From Cryptomeria japonica (lineage: Eukaryota; Streptophyta; Pinopsida; Cupressales; Cupressaceae): a stretch of DNA of 64,000 nucleotides. Location: positions 562,534,510 through 562,598,509 of the forward strand of contig NC_081413.1 of the NCBI RefSeq assembly GCF_030272615.1. Direction: 5' to 3'. The notes under the pieces are model-generated. The model was not told the origin of the DNA, ran no database searches, and saw only the letters and a program-made list of their open reading frames with translations. Positions 23,601 through 35,162 of the stretch are shown piece by piece; the first letter of the stretch is position 1, and the number at the start of each line of letters is the position of its first letter. Made by a program: the position numbers and the translations under genes.

Positions 23601-23700
23601 TGTAACTGTTTCATATAGTTGCAGACAAGTGGCGAGGGTTCTATTTTATTTGGAGTAATAGAATAACACCTCCAGAAAAACTAAAAGATGGTATATTTCA
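20641..23700. repeat. Tandem array of 300-400-bp units with inverted-repeat junctions
   Basis: At least five junctions read GTAGATGCCTCTCGGCATAA, then an AT-rich spacer of about 35 bp, then TTATGCCGAGAGATATC or a variant (about 21724, 22345, 22747, 23050 and 23450). CTCTCGGCATAA and TTATGCCGAGAG are inverted complements, so each unit is bounded by 12-bp inverted repeats like a MITE. Units share GACAAGTGGC(A/G)AGGGTTCTATTTTA and TATTATGGCACTCTTCC. Spacing is about 400, 300 and 400 bp, so at least two unit lengths alternate. The array is absent from the matching place upstream of the second F-box copy (about 55,110). Confidence 0.75.
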
Positions 23701-24549
23701 AAGTTTTAATTTATTGCTAAGCTAGGCACCAATATGACATATGGGACTCTTCTTAAGAAGTGCAATTTTTTTTTTTGAAAAGTGATAATGTTTTATATCG
23801 ATAATTTTTGTTGTTTTTAAAAGAAAAAAGTATATAAATTTATAAGAGAAAATTACATCAGATTGAGTGAAGCCCTCAACAGCAGTAAGCCCAAGTAGCT
23901 CTGCAACGCACCCAGTTTTTAGAATTTGTCTTCAGTAATTTCTCAATTTCTTAGAAACTGGTAGCTTTGTCATTATAAAATGTACCAATATTGTATGTTA
24001 TTATTCGTGATAAATTATTTATTTGGTTGTCTTCTGAATCGTATATCATGGATTGTGATCAAAATTATTGATTATCATCAACTTTATATAAATTTATTTG
24101 GTTTAAACAACTTTATCAAATCATAAAATATATATAAAAAAAAATCAATAAATTAAACAAATTCATTAACAAATTTAAATTTTAATATCAAAAGATAAAT
24201 TTCTTATTGATAATTGAATCATATTATATTAATTTATGGTTCTTGTCTATTTATTTGTACTAAGATATGTATTATTTATGCATGTTCATATTTTTGTGTT
24301 AAAAAATAGCTCAAAAGACAAAGGTAGAGCATATTTTAAAACCAAGCGAGTAGAAAACTTCTTTGTTCTAAATTGTTGGAGTACAGGCACAGGACTGATT
24401 GTGGAGCAAAACCTTTATGGCACTTTATTTCCTCGATTACAATTTGTATCCTATTATTATATTTGTCATATTTCCCCATTACAAATGTTCTTGGACACAC
24501 CCAACGGTAAAAAACCAGCATAAAATGTGCATGGATTGAATCTTGGTAG
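23701..24549. other. Upstream region of F-box copy 1
   Basis: AT-rich. From about 24,060 it resembles 55,330-55,880 upstream of the other F-box copy, which supports its being an ancestral promoter region. The phrase CAAATGTTCTTGGACACACC (24,484) is identical in both. No other gene is seen. Confidence 0.5.
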
Positions 24550-24556
24550 TATAAAT
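24550..24556 (+). promoter_or_regulatory. Putative TATA box of F-box copy 1
   Basis: TATAAAT about 100 bp upstream of the start codon, in a stretch (GGATTGAATCTTGGTA) conserved upstream of the F-box copy at 55.9 kb. Position and conservation support it; no transcript evidence is available. Confidence 0.5.
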
Positions 24557-25499
24557 CTGTTTTTCTTGTTACTCCAAATTCCCCACGGTGGGTGCTCTCC
24601 CGTAGATTTCCACAGATTCTTTTTGCAGTTGAAGAAAGTAAGCTTGCAGAAATGGCAAGAACAAACAGGTTATCTGCATTATCAGATGATATTCTTTTAA
24701 AACATATTTTGTCAAAGATTTCTTACAGAGATGTTGTACGCTCTTCTCTTCTCTCTCAGAGATGGCGATTCTTGTGGAAGAAAATACCTGATCTCGTTTT
24801 TTGTTGCCAAGATTTTGAGAAACAAAAAGATGACAAGATACAAGCCATAATTGACAATGCTCTGCTCCACCATGATGCTCGTCTTTGCTGGTTGAACCTT
24901 CAAATAGCCATGGATGACCCCAAGACTGCCAATATGAACAATTGGATTCGTCTTGCAGCTGAAAAACAGGTGGAACGCATGGCCCTACTAATCTCTTATA
25001 GAGATCCCAAGACTGGTGAGAGGATTGAAAATTCTTCCATGGTGGACATTGGGGACTCTGTTTTTAAGTGTGAAAACCTCACTACCCTACAACTGAAATT
25101 CATCAATCTCCCAAAGATACCCACTGATTTTGGGGTTTTCAGATACCTGAAAACATTTTTTTGTTTTGATATGCCGAATGTAGATGATGCCACATTTAAA
25201 GGATTCATGGACTTGTGCCCACATCTTCGAAATTTGGGGATTTGCGGTTGTTTGAGGTTGAAAAACTTGAATATACATTCTTGTATTCTTATGTACCTAA
25301 ATCTAGGAATTGTAAGACCTAATATGTCATTGCAGATGGTTTGCCCTCAATTGACAGAAATCAGCCTCATAGATTGTGGGCGATACCAAGGGCTTAAATT
25401 ACTACAAGGAATTTCAAGAGGAGAATCTGTTAAAAAGATTATTCTTCAGAATTATAGTAGAGGCAATGCTGTTAATCCAGGAATCCCTAGTATTACTGT

Positions 25500-28400
25500 T
25501 GTAGTACCCCTACCATAATCGATCTCTAACCTTGGTTTAATCTTGATTAGTTTATCGTGATATTATGATTATAATCAGATGTTGATTTTACGCATAGCTA
25601 TTGATGTGGTTTTCTCACTAGTTTTATGCTAGTTGTTTAGTGTTCTTATTTCATCGTATTCATCGAGCTAACGCATTCATTAAGTTATTATATATGTATG
25701 CATGTATGATCGTTGGTTGCAGGAGATTTCAGGTACGAAGTCGCATGAGTGCGAGGTTCGTCGTCACCTGGTTTTGCAGGTTTGAGCATACCTTTTTAAT
25801 CCTTAGAGTTGGATTAGGTGGTCGTAAGACCTTAGTCGGCCTTAGTCGTGCTCAAGTGAGCATCGTCAGTCGTCATCGGTGATCCCTGTTTGTTGGGTTT
25901 GCGAGTCGTCTGTTTGGTTGACTTTCTCGATTTGCGTGCTTGGTGTGCATGATTAAATTGATTATTTAGTCTTTAGTAATTGTCTTGATTAAATATGCGT
26001 TCGTGCATTGATGATTAATGGATTTAATTAATCGGGTCTTCGTTATGCGATTTTCGTTGTTAATAAATTGCCTATTTTAAATTGGAAGTAAAATTGAATT
26101 AAATGACTGTTTTGAATATTTAATGCATTTATATATATGCTGTTGAAAAAGGAAAGCTTTGTATTTTATCGCAATGGATTAATTGTATTCTGTGGCTTCT
26201 GAATTTTGAAAGATTAAATTTGTTTAAATGAGGAAATCGAATTTTGAATTGAAAAGGCAAGTTATTTGTTGTGTTTGTGAGAAAGGATTAATTTTTAAGT
26301 ATTATTTTTAAATAAAAGTTTTATTCCAAAAATAGAAAATTTTGGGTCAACTCTTCCATATAACCCAATTTGGGAAATTTGGAGAGGAGGGAGATTTTTG
26401 GAGGAATTTTGGTTGGAAAAGATTTTGGAGACAAAATTGGAGGATTTGGGAGGAAGAAACGGCTGCTGGATCTGGCAGGTGGGCTCTCCCTCAGCCATAC
26501 CAGGATTGCGAATCGAGGTAGGATTCTGAACTGGTTATCGAAAATCAATTTGGATGTCCATTTGAATTTGGCTGGAGATTTTAATTTGAGATGTGTTCTC
26601 ATCATTTCTATTTGGGGGTTTGAATCCCTTTGTTATTGGGAAGGAGGAAAATCACCAAGAACTTGAACCGAACCAGTCCCTTTTAAACCGAATTTCTATT
26701 GAATCGGATTTGCTTATCAAATTGGGTGATGGGCATTTGTTTTAGTTTTCGGACTGGGCATTTTTATCAAATTTGTTTTTTTATTTAAACTTCATTCTGG
26801 GAATGTAACCGGACTGTGTGTTTTTAATTAGCAAAATAATATAAAAAGGGCCGAACTGTGTGTTCTAATCTGAAATTTTAAACGTTTTTTTTTGTTTCAC
26901 GCCGAGCTGGGCGTTTCGCGTTAATTTATCGGGCTGGGCTTTTTGTTCAAACCCCCCCCCCCCCCGGACTATGCGTTTTTATTGTTTTAACTGTGTTTTG
27001 GGGTTGGAGGCGGGGAGCGGAGCTCCCCCGCTCCTCCTCCCCCCTTCCATCCCCCGCACGCTACCCTTATGCCTCCCCCGTCCCCCTTCGCTGGCATTGA
27101 GACCAGGCCGCGGCACACTGCGGTGGCCGCAGGGCGCCGCGGACCTGCGGGCACCGCAGGGCGCCGCCGTCTGGCCGGGTTGAGCAGGCGCTGAGCTAGG
27201 GTTAGGGCACGGCCCTTCCCAGCTCGCTCGCCATTTTAAAAAAAAAAAAGCATTTCCTTTTAATAAAAGAACATGGTGTTATTTTAATGCGTTTCTAATT
27301 TTCAACGTAGTTTGTTTTTAACGTGGTTTTAAGTGCGTTTTAATGAAAGTGTTTTTAGTTCAAAAAAAAAGGGGTTTATAATATATTGAATATTATTATA
27401 ATGTTAGTGATTAGTTAGTTCTTAATTGTGGTTAAGGAGGCATTAAACTTGACAAATGTTAGTTGGCAGTGATTAACTTTATAATGGAGTTATAGGGTAA
27501 TTGTTTTCAACTTCATTTGGTGATTTACGCCTTCTTTCTAATTGAGTTCTTCAAATGTGAATTTTCGCAATGGAACATTGTTGTTTATTTTCCTATTGAT
27601 CTTGGATTAACGAATCTAGATCTTACCTCCTAGCTGATTAGGAAAGTTGGCTAATTGAGTTAGTATTGTTTAAAAACGGAATAGAATATTATGCATTAGG
27701 AATGACTATCTCCATTTAGATTCTCTTTCTGCATTTTTATTTTCGTAATCCGTATTATGTAACTGGAATTGAAATTATGAATCTGTAAAGATTGAATTTA
27801 GACCAGTATGTTAATGACGTTTTGGAATGGAGATTAAATATCTTATTTTAATTGTTTAATGGTTGTCTGAATTTGATTAATATGAATTGGTTAAAAAACT
27901 CATTATGGCTCATATGTCTGTTCTGTGCTTTGAACTTTGACGAGTTAGAAAACCAAGAACAAATTATCCCTAGTTGAGGTAGATAACCGTAATCTGATTT
28001 GGATCTTGTAGAAAACTTGATCGATTTTAATGCTTAAATCAATTTGAGAAAATATTGTCTTTTCTGATTATTGCCTTGCGAGTTTAATTTCTGTATTCGC
28101 CTTTAATTATGAAACGGCACGTTTTGCTTTGTGTAAAAGGACCCTGTCGTATGGATGATTTGGTGTTCCTGTTTTGGTCCTCGATTTCCGAGTTGACTGT
28201 TGTATTGTGATGTTGTCATAATTGGTCATATCCTCTTTATGTGAGTCGAATAACGATTCGTGGTTAACCCTAGTTGTCAGGTCTCTAGTCAGAGTACCGT
28301 CAGTAAGTGATTACCCTTGAGTCGTGTTTGACCAGATGATTGTATCTCTCTTCTTGAACTCCGTTCGTCTGACCATGTGTATTCCTTGGTTTGAGTTCGT

Positions 28401-29823
28401 CTGAGTTAGTCAAGTGTCGTATGGGAAAGTGGCTTTCGATTGGGGGCCGCGCCCAAAGTGGCTTCTGGATAACCCGTCGAAAGTGAGTCTAATAAGTGAT
28501 AACCTAAGTAGATTAGAAAATAATCTCTAAATAAGATAATGTGCCTCACACATGGGACGAATGCTATCATAGATTCGGCATGCTGTGAGAAGGCCTGAAA
28601 TGGCAAACCATCTTCCTTGTCTTCACGAGAGGATGTGTGGGTCCACATGAGGCTTGGATGGGCCGGAAGTTCGGATTAGGTTGCCAGGGTTACCAGTGTA
28701 TGGGCCGGGACCTATGAAGACTTGCCATGGTATCCATACCAGGTTGTGTGATGACACTTGTCCCTACGTTTGCTAGTGTGTTGTCGTTTTGTCCTGTTTT
28801 GAGTATCTTGTGAGTCGTCCTTTTTGTCTCTGCCCTTGTGAGGGTCGGTTTCAGGTTAGACCTTGGGTGGTGATGGCTCAGTTTTATGGATGTTCTCATG
28901 GACTCTTATGTTATTAGCTTTGATTATGTTCAGCTGGATCCTGTTCTTTGTAAGGATCGTTTATGTATTATTGACCATTGTGGTCGTTGTATATTGCTTA
29001 TGTATCGCCTTGATGGCTGGATTGTATAGTGTAACCTCTTGTACTCTTAACTTTATTATCTATCAGAGGGGGTCTTGCAGTTGCGCAGACCCGGAGATGT
29101 AGCCCTTTAGGGGTGAACTCCGAGATCATTATGGTGTTTTGTGGTGTATTCTCTTATGTTTCCTTTATTCAGCTTTATCATGTATGATTATCTTATGTTT
29201 GAATGGTTAAGTGTATAATTGGAATTAACTTTAAATGTTTATATTCAGTTCTATCTTGAATGCCATGTGGATCGAATGCATAATTGGTTGAGATGCGATT
29301 TATCGTAATGCATGTGTGAAATCGTCATTTTAACGCAATAAGTGGGTATATGAATGAATGTAACTTAGAGTAACGAATCTTACTCAGTTGTTGTTAGGAA
29401 TTTAAATATGCTTGGAAAGATCTCTTATGCTTTGATGAAATCCTAGTGTATTAGAATGTTATATGTATGGGTTGTAATTTTAAATGAAAAGATTGAATGA
29501 AGTTTATGAATGGATCTTAAATGATGAATCTTGCTTGTGATTTATATTTCCATCCTTTGAAAGAAATTATCCTGATTGTGAATTATCTCGTTATTAAGAT
29601 ATTCAGCTTTTGGATTAATTGTGTGAGTAAAGTGTATTGTGAAAATTTAAGTAATCTCGTTGGGAAACTCTTTAGGAGTTAGTTGAAGTCTTCCGCTTTG
29701 TAATCTGAATCTTTGTTATCTTGTTGCATCTTATGTGTTGTAACTTAAAAAAAAATAAAAATTTTGCACTCTATTCTCGTAATTGTGGCTTATCCCTTCG
29801 GGGTTTCCTGGCGGGGCATTACA
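25500..29823. mobile_element. Long LTR-type element (solo-LTR-like) inserted in F-box exon 1
   Basis: Begins TGTAGTACCCC and ends GGGGCATTACA, giving TG...CA ends and imperfect 11-bp terminal inverted repeats. It is flanked by the 5-bp target duplication ACTGT (25495-25499 and 29824-29828). Removing it restores the F-box reading frame exactly. It is 4,324 bp long with no recognisable gag or pol and no internal repeat of its ends, so it looks like a solo LTR of a long-LTR retrotransposon, probably Ty3/gypsy, although a non-autonomous element is possible. The end reading TGTAATGCCCCGCC on the minus strand looks like a usual plant LTR start, so the minus orientation is slightly favoured. Confidence 0.8.
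26750..27190. other. GC-rich island and repeated CTGGGC phrases in the LTR element
   Basis: 27,000-27,190 is strongly GC-rich (GCGGGGAGCGGAGCTCCCCC, then GGCCGC and GGGCGCCGC phrases), preceded by a C run at about 26,950. Upstream, a phrase like CCGGACTGGGCATTTTTA occurs six times (about 26751, 26808, 26852, 26902, 26929 and 26965). The surroundings are AT-rich. It is noncoding as far as I can see and may be a regulatory or captured region of the element. Confidence 0.5.
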
Positions 29824-30326
29824 ACTGTTCTTAATGGGTTTCCTCACCTTGAAGAGTTGACAATCCATGGCCAATGTTTCCAGGTTAGTTTTTTTGTACA
29901 TTCAAGTTAAACATTAACATGTAATGATAGGCCTAGTTCTATATCAATGCATTATTATTATTATTATTATTATTATCTTCTGAACCTCCTACATTATGTT
30001 TGATGCAGGAGATGATATCAAACGAAATGATATCAAATGAAATGACAGTAGCAAAATTGACATTACCAAATTTGAAGATAGTGCGTGCTCACATTGGTCC
30101 AGATAAGGGTTTACAGACAGTGACTTTTCTGGGTTTTCTTCTGAGAAGCAGGCCATTAATTGTAACAAGGATCTTTCTGCCAAAACAATGCTCCAGAATG
30201 ATGCGAAATAAATTGCTAGATTTGAAGGAGGAGTTTTCGAAATCAAGATTATTCTGTGTCACAAGAGAATGGTCAATGGAATGGAAAGAAGTTTGCCAAT
30301 TTTGTTATACATATTCTGAATATTAG

Positions 30327-31232
30327 TTACAGGTTAACAGAATTTTGAAAACTGTTATGTTCTGGATGAAACAACCATTTCCTTGAAGTGCTCAGTGCAA
30401 TCTTTTCAGACTGTATTCTTTAATGGCCAGCATTGTCAGGCCTAGGACATGAAGTGGGGTGATTATTTTATTGTGAAGCGAAATTTTATATCAGCTTCTT
30501 TTATTTCTTTTCTTAAGATGTTGAAGTCTTCAAATTCATTGCACTTAGTTATAATATTTTCATGATTTTTTAAAGATTTCCCTATCCTTGTTTACTGATA
30601 TGTGATGGCCATTCTTGTTGGCTATAGGAGCACAAAACCAAATAATATAAGATGTAATACATTTCAAAGAGCTTCCAGTTGGATTGAGTCACACAATGTC
30701 AAAGGCCGTTTTTTATTTATTTTATAATTCTTTTTCTAATTATTAAAAAAAATTGTTCTCTATTCTAAAAGGTAGGGGGGCCTTATTAATATTGGGGCAT
30801 GGCTTGCACTTTGTAGTATCTTTTTAAATTTTAAGTATAATTATTTTAAATATATTGATCGTTTTGAGATGATTAATTCTTATATTAAAGAAGTTTGAAA
30901 TATTAAAGTGGTTTTTAATAAATTAAATGTAGAGTAAATAAAAGTAATAAGAATACAAAATATTAAAGTCATAGTCATTGAGTTGATTAATTAAGAAAAC
31001 AATCTATATTCCAATGGCAAGCTTTGGAAGTTGTCGAGGCCAAAATATATTTATGAATAAAAAAACCTAATCTTGTCCATAAATGATAGATCATCCTATA
31101 GATTTCAAAAACAATATCCATTGCTCAAAAATAAATTAAAAACAAGACCTTCACAATAACTATGATCTCAATATAACAACAATGATCTCATTTTATTTTG
31201 ACCCATATCTTAAAACCATTGATGCTTGACAT
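30327..31232. other. 3' flank of F-box copy 1
   Basis: Matches 56,410-57,010 downstream of the other F-box copy with high similarity (CTCAGTGCAATCTTTTCAGA, AAAGGCCGTTTTTTATTTAT). The remainder, 30,910-31,230, is AT-rich without a gene. Confidence 0.6.
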
Positions 31233-31930
31233 TTATCTTAAGATATTTTGACCCATATCATAAAAACAAAACCATTGGCTTCCCAAACGTTTAGGAACAG
31301 TAATACTAGGAATCCCTGGTTTAACAGCATTGCCTGTATCATATATCTGAAGAATAATACTTCTAATAGATTCTGATGTTGAAGTCCCTTGCAGTAATTT
31401 AAACCCCAGGTATGGCCCACAATCGATGAGGCTGATTTTGTCAATAGAGGACAAGCCATCTGTAATGATAAATCAGGGCTTAGAACTCCTATATTTGGGG
31501 AAATGCCCAAATTTCGGAGATGTGGGAAGACGGCCATGAATCGCTCAAACATGGCATCATCCAAGTTCGAAATACCCACAGAAAGAAGTGTTTTAGGGAC
31601 ACCAGAAAAGCCCAAAATTAGTGGGTATCATGGGAAGATTGCGAATCTCACTGCTAGGGCAGTGAGGTTTTCACACCAAAAAACAGAGTCTCCTAGGTCC
31701 ACCATAGATGAATCTCTATCGTTTTCAGATCTCTATAGCTCGATGCGTTCCACCTGTTTTTGAGCTGCAAGGCGAATCCAATTGTTCAAATCGGCAGTCT
31801 TAGGGTTATCCAAGGCAATTTGAAGGATCGAAGAGCGAAAAGCATCGTGGTGAAACAGAGCATTGCAAATTATGGCATATATTTCGTCATCTTTTTGTTT
31901 CTCAAAATCTTTGGAACGAAAATTGAGAAT
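31233..31930 (-). pseudogene. F-box/LRR fragment A, minus strand
   Basis: Minus-strand reading gives SKDFEKQKDDEIYAII, IALDNPKTADLNNWIRLAAQ, DSSMVDLGDSVFWCENLTAL and VFPHLRNLGISPN, matching residues of about 57 to 282 of the 24.65-kb F-box protein. Stops and frameshifts interrupt it, and the F-box itself is missing on this strand. It ends near ITVPKRL, the point equivalent to the LTR insertion site in copy 1. Confidence 0.7.
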
Positions 31931-31932
31931 GG

Positions 31933-32090
31933 GCTTTTCCCTGTGATGGCGATTCCTATGGAGGAAAATACCCTCTCTCAATTATTATTGCCAAGATTCT
32001 GAAAATACCCTTTCTCACCTGGATGCTCGTATTCGGTGCTTAGACCTTCAAACCACCTTGGATGATCCCAAGGCTGCCGATTTGATAAAA
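31933..32090 (+). pseudogene. F-box/LRR fragment B, plus strand
   Basis: Plus-strand DNA here matches copy 1 around its residues 40-105: GATGGCGATTCCTATGGAGG, then TATTGCCAAGATTCTGA, CTGGATGCTCGT and CTTGGATGATCCCAAGGC. It abuts fragment A head to head near 31,930, so the strand of homology flips at a single point. Confidence 0.6.
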
Positions 32091-32241
32091 ATAGTGTTAC
32101 TGTCAACAAATATATAAAGACCAGAAGGTAATGTTTTAATCAAGATAAAAGCTAAGTACCATTCTCTACAGTGCATAGAGGACATAAAACTATCATCATA
32201 AGTTCCGCATATTTAATTTCAATGTACAAAATAATACTAAC

Positions 32242-32397
32242 CTGGAAACATTGGCCATGGATTATCATCACTTGCAGCCGAGGAAACCCATCAAGAAGAG
32301 TAGTGCTAGGAAGTCTGGCATTGACGACATTCAATGATATATCCGAGCTTAAAATTCCTTGATACAGGTATATGAGATTGGAAGAACGTATAGGCAA
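32242..32397 (-). pseudogene. F-box/LRR fragment C, end of exon 1, minus strand
   Basis: Minus-strand reading YLYQGILSSDISLNVVNARL then LLDGFPRLQVMIIHGQCFQ matches the end of exon 1 of copy 1 (NGFPHLEELTIHGQCFQ). The exon ends at 32242 and is followed by a GTTAGT donor, as in copy 1. It lies upstream of fragment A in minus-strand order, so the gene order is scrambled. Confidence 0.65.
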
Positions 32398-32470
32398 TTC
32401 GCAGTTGTGAGGGGTTGGAAAACTTGAATATACATTCTCCCTATCTCATGTACCTCTATCTAAGATTTTC
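32387..32470 (+). pseudogene. F-box/LRR fragment D, plus strand
   Basis: AATTCGCAGTTGTGAGGGG and AAAACTTGAATATACATTCT match the stretch of copy 1 at about 25,240-25,310 (KNLNIHS, then MYLNL). It abuts fragment C head to head, marking another strand flip. Confidence 0.55.
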
Positions 32471-33590
32471 AAGCGATTGTGACTGGTATAGATCGATCCT
32501 TGACTTGTGCAATAACAATATTATCTTGTGGTCTTTATAGATTAAAAAAAGTAGAATATAGTAAAAGATAAACTACTTTTATAACAAACAGGAAATTTTT
32601 TTAAAAAGTAGAATATAGTAAAAGATAAACTATTTAAAAAAAAAAAGGAAATGTTTTTTAAAAGTAGAATATATTGAAAGAACTATTTTTTTTTTAAAAC
32701 TTTAAGGCATTTACATAGCTTAGACATAAAGAGCAAATAAAATAAAGTTTAACCTATGAATTGTAGAAAATATTTTTTTGTTGTTTATATTCATATTGCT
32801 GATTACATCACATACATCACCACATACATCAAATAGTTATCTAAGTCTGAGATCAAATATTAGCTAATTCTATAAAATAATTGAGATCAAAAGTTAACAA
32901 CAAATAGTAAAAGTGGAAGCCATTTTGAAGTGATACAACAATTTCATTGTGATTGAGGCAAGGAGTTTTGTAGGGTTAATTCTATATTTTAGAAAGCTTA
33001 TTAAATGACATTCCACAATTGCATAGAGATATAGAGAGTAAATAAAATAGACTTTAATTTATGAATTGTAGAAAAAAATAAATTATTGTTTATATTCATA
33101 TTGTTGATTACATAGGCAAATATTCATTTAACTTTTTAAAAGGGCAGTCACCAAATACACCAAATAGTTGTGTAAGTCCGAGATCAAAGATTAGCTAAGT
33201 CTATGAAGTAGTTGAAATCAAAATTGCAATGAGTTTTCTAGGGGTAGTTCAATATTTGAGAAAGCTTACCAAATCATATTCCACAGTTCAATGCATTATA
33301 ATCCATGATGGCAATTGGTAAGTCTTTTATATGGGGTAGAATTCAACAAATGACATTTGTTTAGCTGAAGTAAAAGATTAGCAAGCCACGGGTTTTGGCA
33401 TACCTAGCTTGCAACTACTATGTACAGACAAATTTTAATGATTGTGTGTTGGAGGTTCTTTAATTGCAATGATGTAAGCATGTTTGTTGTCATTCAAATT
33501 TATTTTGTGAAGCATTTTGGATATATTGCTCACATAATGAATTGTTTGTCTTTGTTTAAGCAAAAAATAACAATATCACTTTTAAATTAA

Positions 33591-33592
<2 letters not shown>
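32471..33592. repeat. AT-rich region with internal duplications
   Basis: The phrase AAAAGTAGAATATAGTAAAAG or a variant occurs three times between 32,545 and 32,690. A larger duplication pairs about 32,710-32,900 with about 33,030-33,230: GTAGAAAAT...TTTATATTCATATTG(C/T)TGATTACAT and CACCAAATAGTT...GAGATCAAA. No gene was seen. Confidence 0.6.

Positions 33593-33661
<69 letters not shown>
33593..33661. repeat. Compound microsatellite (AT)n(GT)n
   Basis: A run of about 14 AT units is followed directly by about 17 GT units. It lies immediately upstream of the copia element. Confidence 0.9.
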
Positions 33662-33663
<2 letters not shown>

Positions 33664-33729
33664 CAAACGTTTAGTGTTGTGGTAGAAACACTCCATTGGT
33701 GAGGCAACCACCAAGGTTCAAACTACCTT

Positions 33730-34794
33730 TGTTGGGTTGTTGAGCTTGTAGGTTTGAACAAGTGAAATGCAGAGAATGATGAAGCCCCCGAAAATGGACA
33801 TAATAACTTTAACCAAACTTGAAACTTAATACCGGTAAACCAAACTAAATGCCAGTAAACAGATTAACAGTTAATAATAGTACCGGTGAAACTTAATGCA
33901 TGAAACAAAAAGAGAAACACTATCCAAAACACATAACACAAAGATTTGTATGTGGAAACCCTGTAATGGGAAAAACCATGGTGGGAAACCTTACCCACAA
34001 TCAGATGATACTACTGCAAATAGTATGTGTTTAAAAATGGGGCCTGCACATGCAAAAAGGTTAGTAACTGCCTAGAGCTCACTCCTCAATCACAAAATAG
34101 GAGTCAAACTGACTACAAAATGGATGATTAAATCCAATGATAATGTACTGCTCAAAGTAGCATCTTTAATGCTAGATTCAGTACCGGTTAAGCTCTGGTT
34201 GTCTTCTTCAAACCTTTCTTGAACCTTCAAATGATGATTGCATGAGTAGCTCAGCTTATATTCACATATACTGAATATCAAAACTTTATAATACCTTATT
34301 GCCTACTACCTCTATATAAATCTCACAATTGAGATCTTACATATATACCAAAACCTACGACCAAATGTGTAGGTTGGCTCACTAAGAATATTACAATAAA
34401 AATCAATTACAACAAGTCAAGATGCGATGCATCATGTCGGCTCAACAACAATATTAATTGATTAAACTATCTCCATAACGTGTCATGTTGATCTAGAATA
34501 GATAATGCATGTCGGTTCATAACCTAGACCAATTTGTCAGTAACAACAAATATGTGAACCCAATTAGACCAATAACCAAATTTCCAAAACCAAGCATCCA
34601 AACCATGTCTTCCACATTACCATGTGATCTCCGATGATAACAAGTTATCCTCAATGCTAGTGAGCCAAATACTGGTGATTGTGCATAAGTCACTAAACTT
34701 GCCGGTGAACATAATCAAAGATCCCCAAAAGGATAAGTGTTGATAAGTGTTGACATCAATGAAAAAACCAAGCAACATATCCATAATACCAATA
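33730..34794 (-). repeat. Copia 3' LTR
   Basis: Matches 39374-40430 from about 33,812 onward (CCAAACTTGAAACTTAATAC, ATCAGATGATACTACTGC). Its first 80 bp on the plus strand (TGTTGGGTTGTTGAGCTTG) differ from the other LTR. Instead they match 43534-43611 at the end of duplicated block B. Confidence 0.75.
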
Positions 34795-34808
34795 ATCTCC
34801 CCCTTTGG
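34795..34808 (-). other. Polypurine tract of copia element
   Basis: Reads CCAAAGGGGGAGAT on the minus strand, directly before the 3' LTR. This is the usual primer for plus-strand DNA synthesis. Confidence 0.7.
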
Positions 34809-35162
34809 CATTGATGGCAACACAAGATGGAAAAACCATCTAAGTGCCAAAGCAAAAATACCAATAAACCAAAAACAACAATCTCCAGAATAGATCAATA
34901 TCAAAAATTAAAATGCAGAGTAAAAGTCTATCCCCCAATGAATAATCTCTCCCCAAAGGATAATGTGTTTTTCCATAGATATCTCTCCCCCTTTGACATC
35001 AAACTCCAAAGAAATACAAATACCAGATTCAACTAGTTCATAGAACCAATTACAAATACCTACTTATCCAACTACTCCCCTTGAGAAGTAGCTCTCCTCC
35101 ATCAAAGCCGAAAAAAGGTTTCCCTGTAAATTTTGTCGGTTTGATGCCAAGCATCAACTGTC

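Larger units (their letters stand above)
24652..30326 (+). pseudogene. F-box/LRR gene split by an LTR element
   Basis: F-box proteins recruit substrates to SCF ubiquitin ligases. Residues 5-47 form the F-box (LSDDILLKHILSKISYRDVV, then SLLSQRWRFLWKKIP). LRR-like segments follow (CENLTTLQLKFINLP, FMDLCPHLRNLGICGCLRLK), as in the plant F-box/FBD/LRR class. Exon 1 runs 24652-25499 and resumes at 29829-29883. Without the inserted LTR element (25500-29823) and one target copy, the frame continues ITVLNGFPHLEEL, making exon 1 301 codons. The intron is 29884-30008 (GTTAGT...TGATGCAG, phase 0). Exon 2 (30009-30326) adds 105 codons and starts EMISNEMIS. As it stands, reading into the insert gives a stop at 25516-25518. 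The ATG at 24652 is chosen because the conserved MARTNRLSALSDD starts there; an upstream ATG used in the 55.9-kb copy is lost here. Confidence 0.8.

Noticed and set aside
20641-23700. CRISPR-like array
   Set aside because: Units are 300-400 bp and diverged, the junctions are inverted repeats, and the DNA is from a plant nucleus.
24996-25278. Minus-strand frames over the F-box exon
   Set aside because: Antisense shadows of the F-box/LRR reading frame.
27000-27190. GC-rich block as bacterial or vector contamination
   Set aside because: It is continuous with LTR sequence that has a clean target duplication and no foreign coding region.
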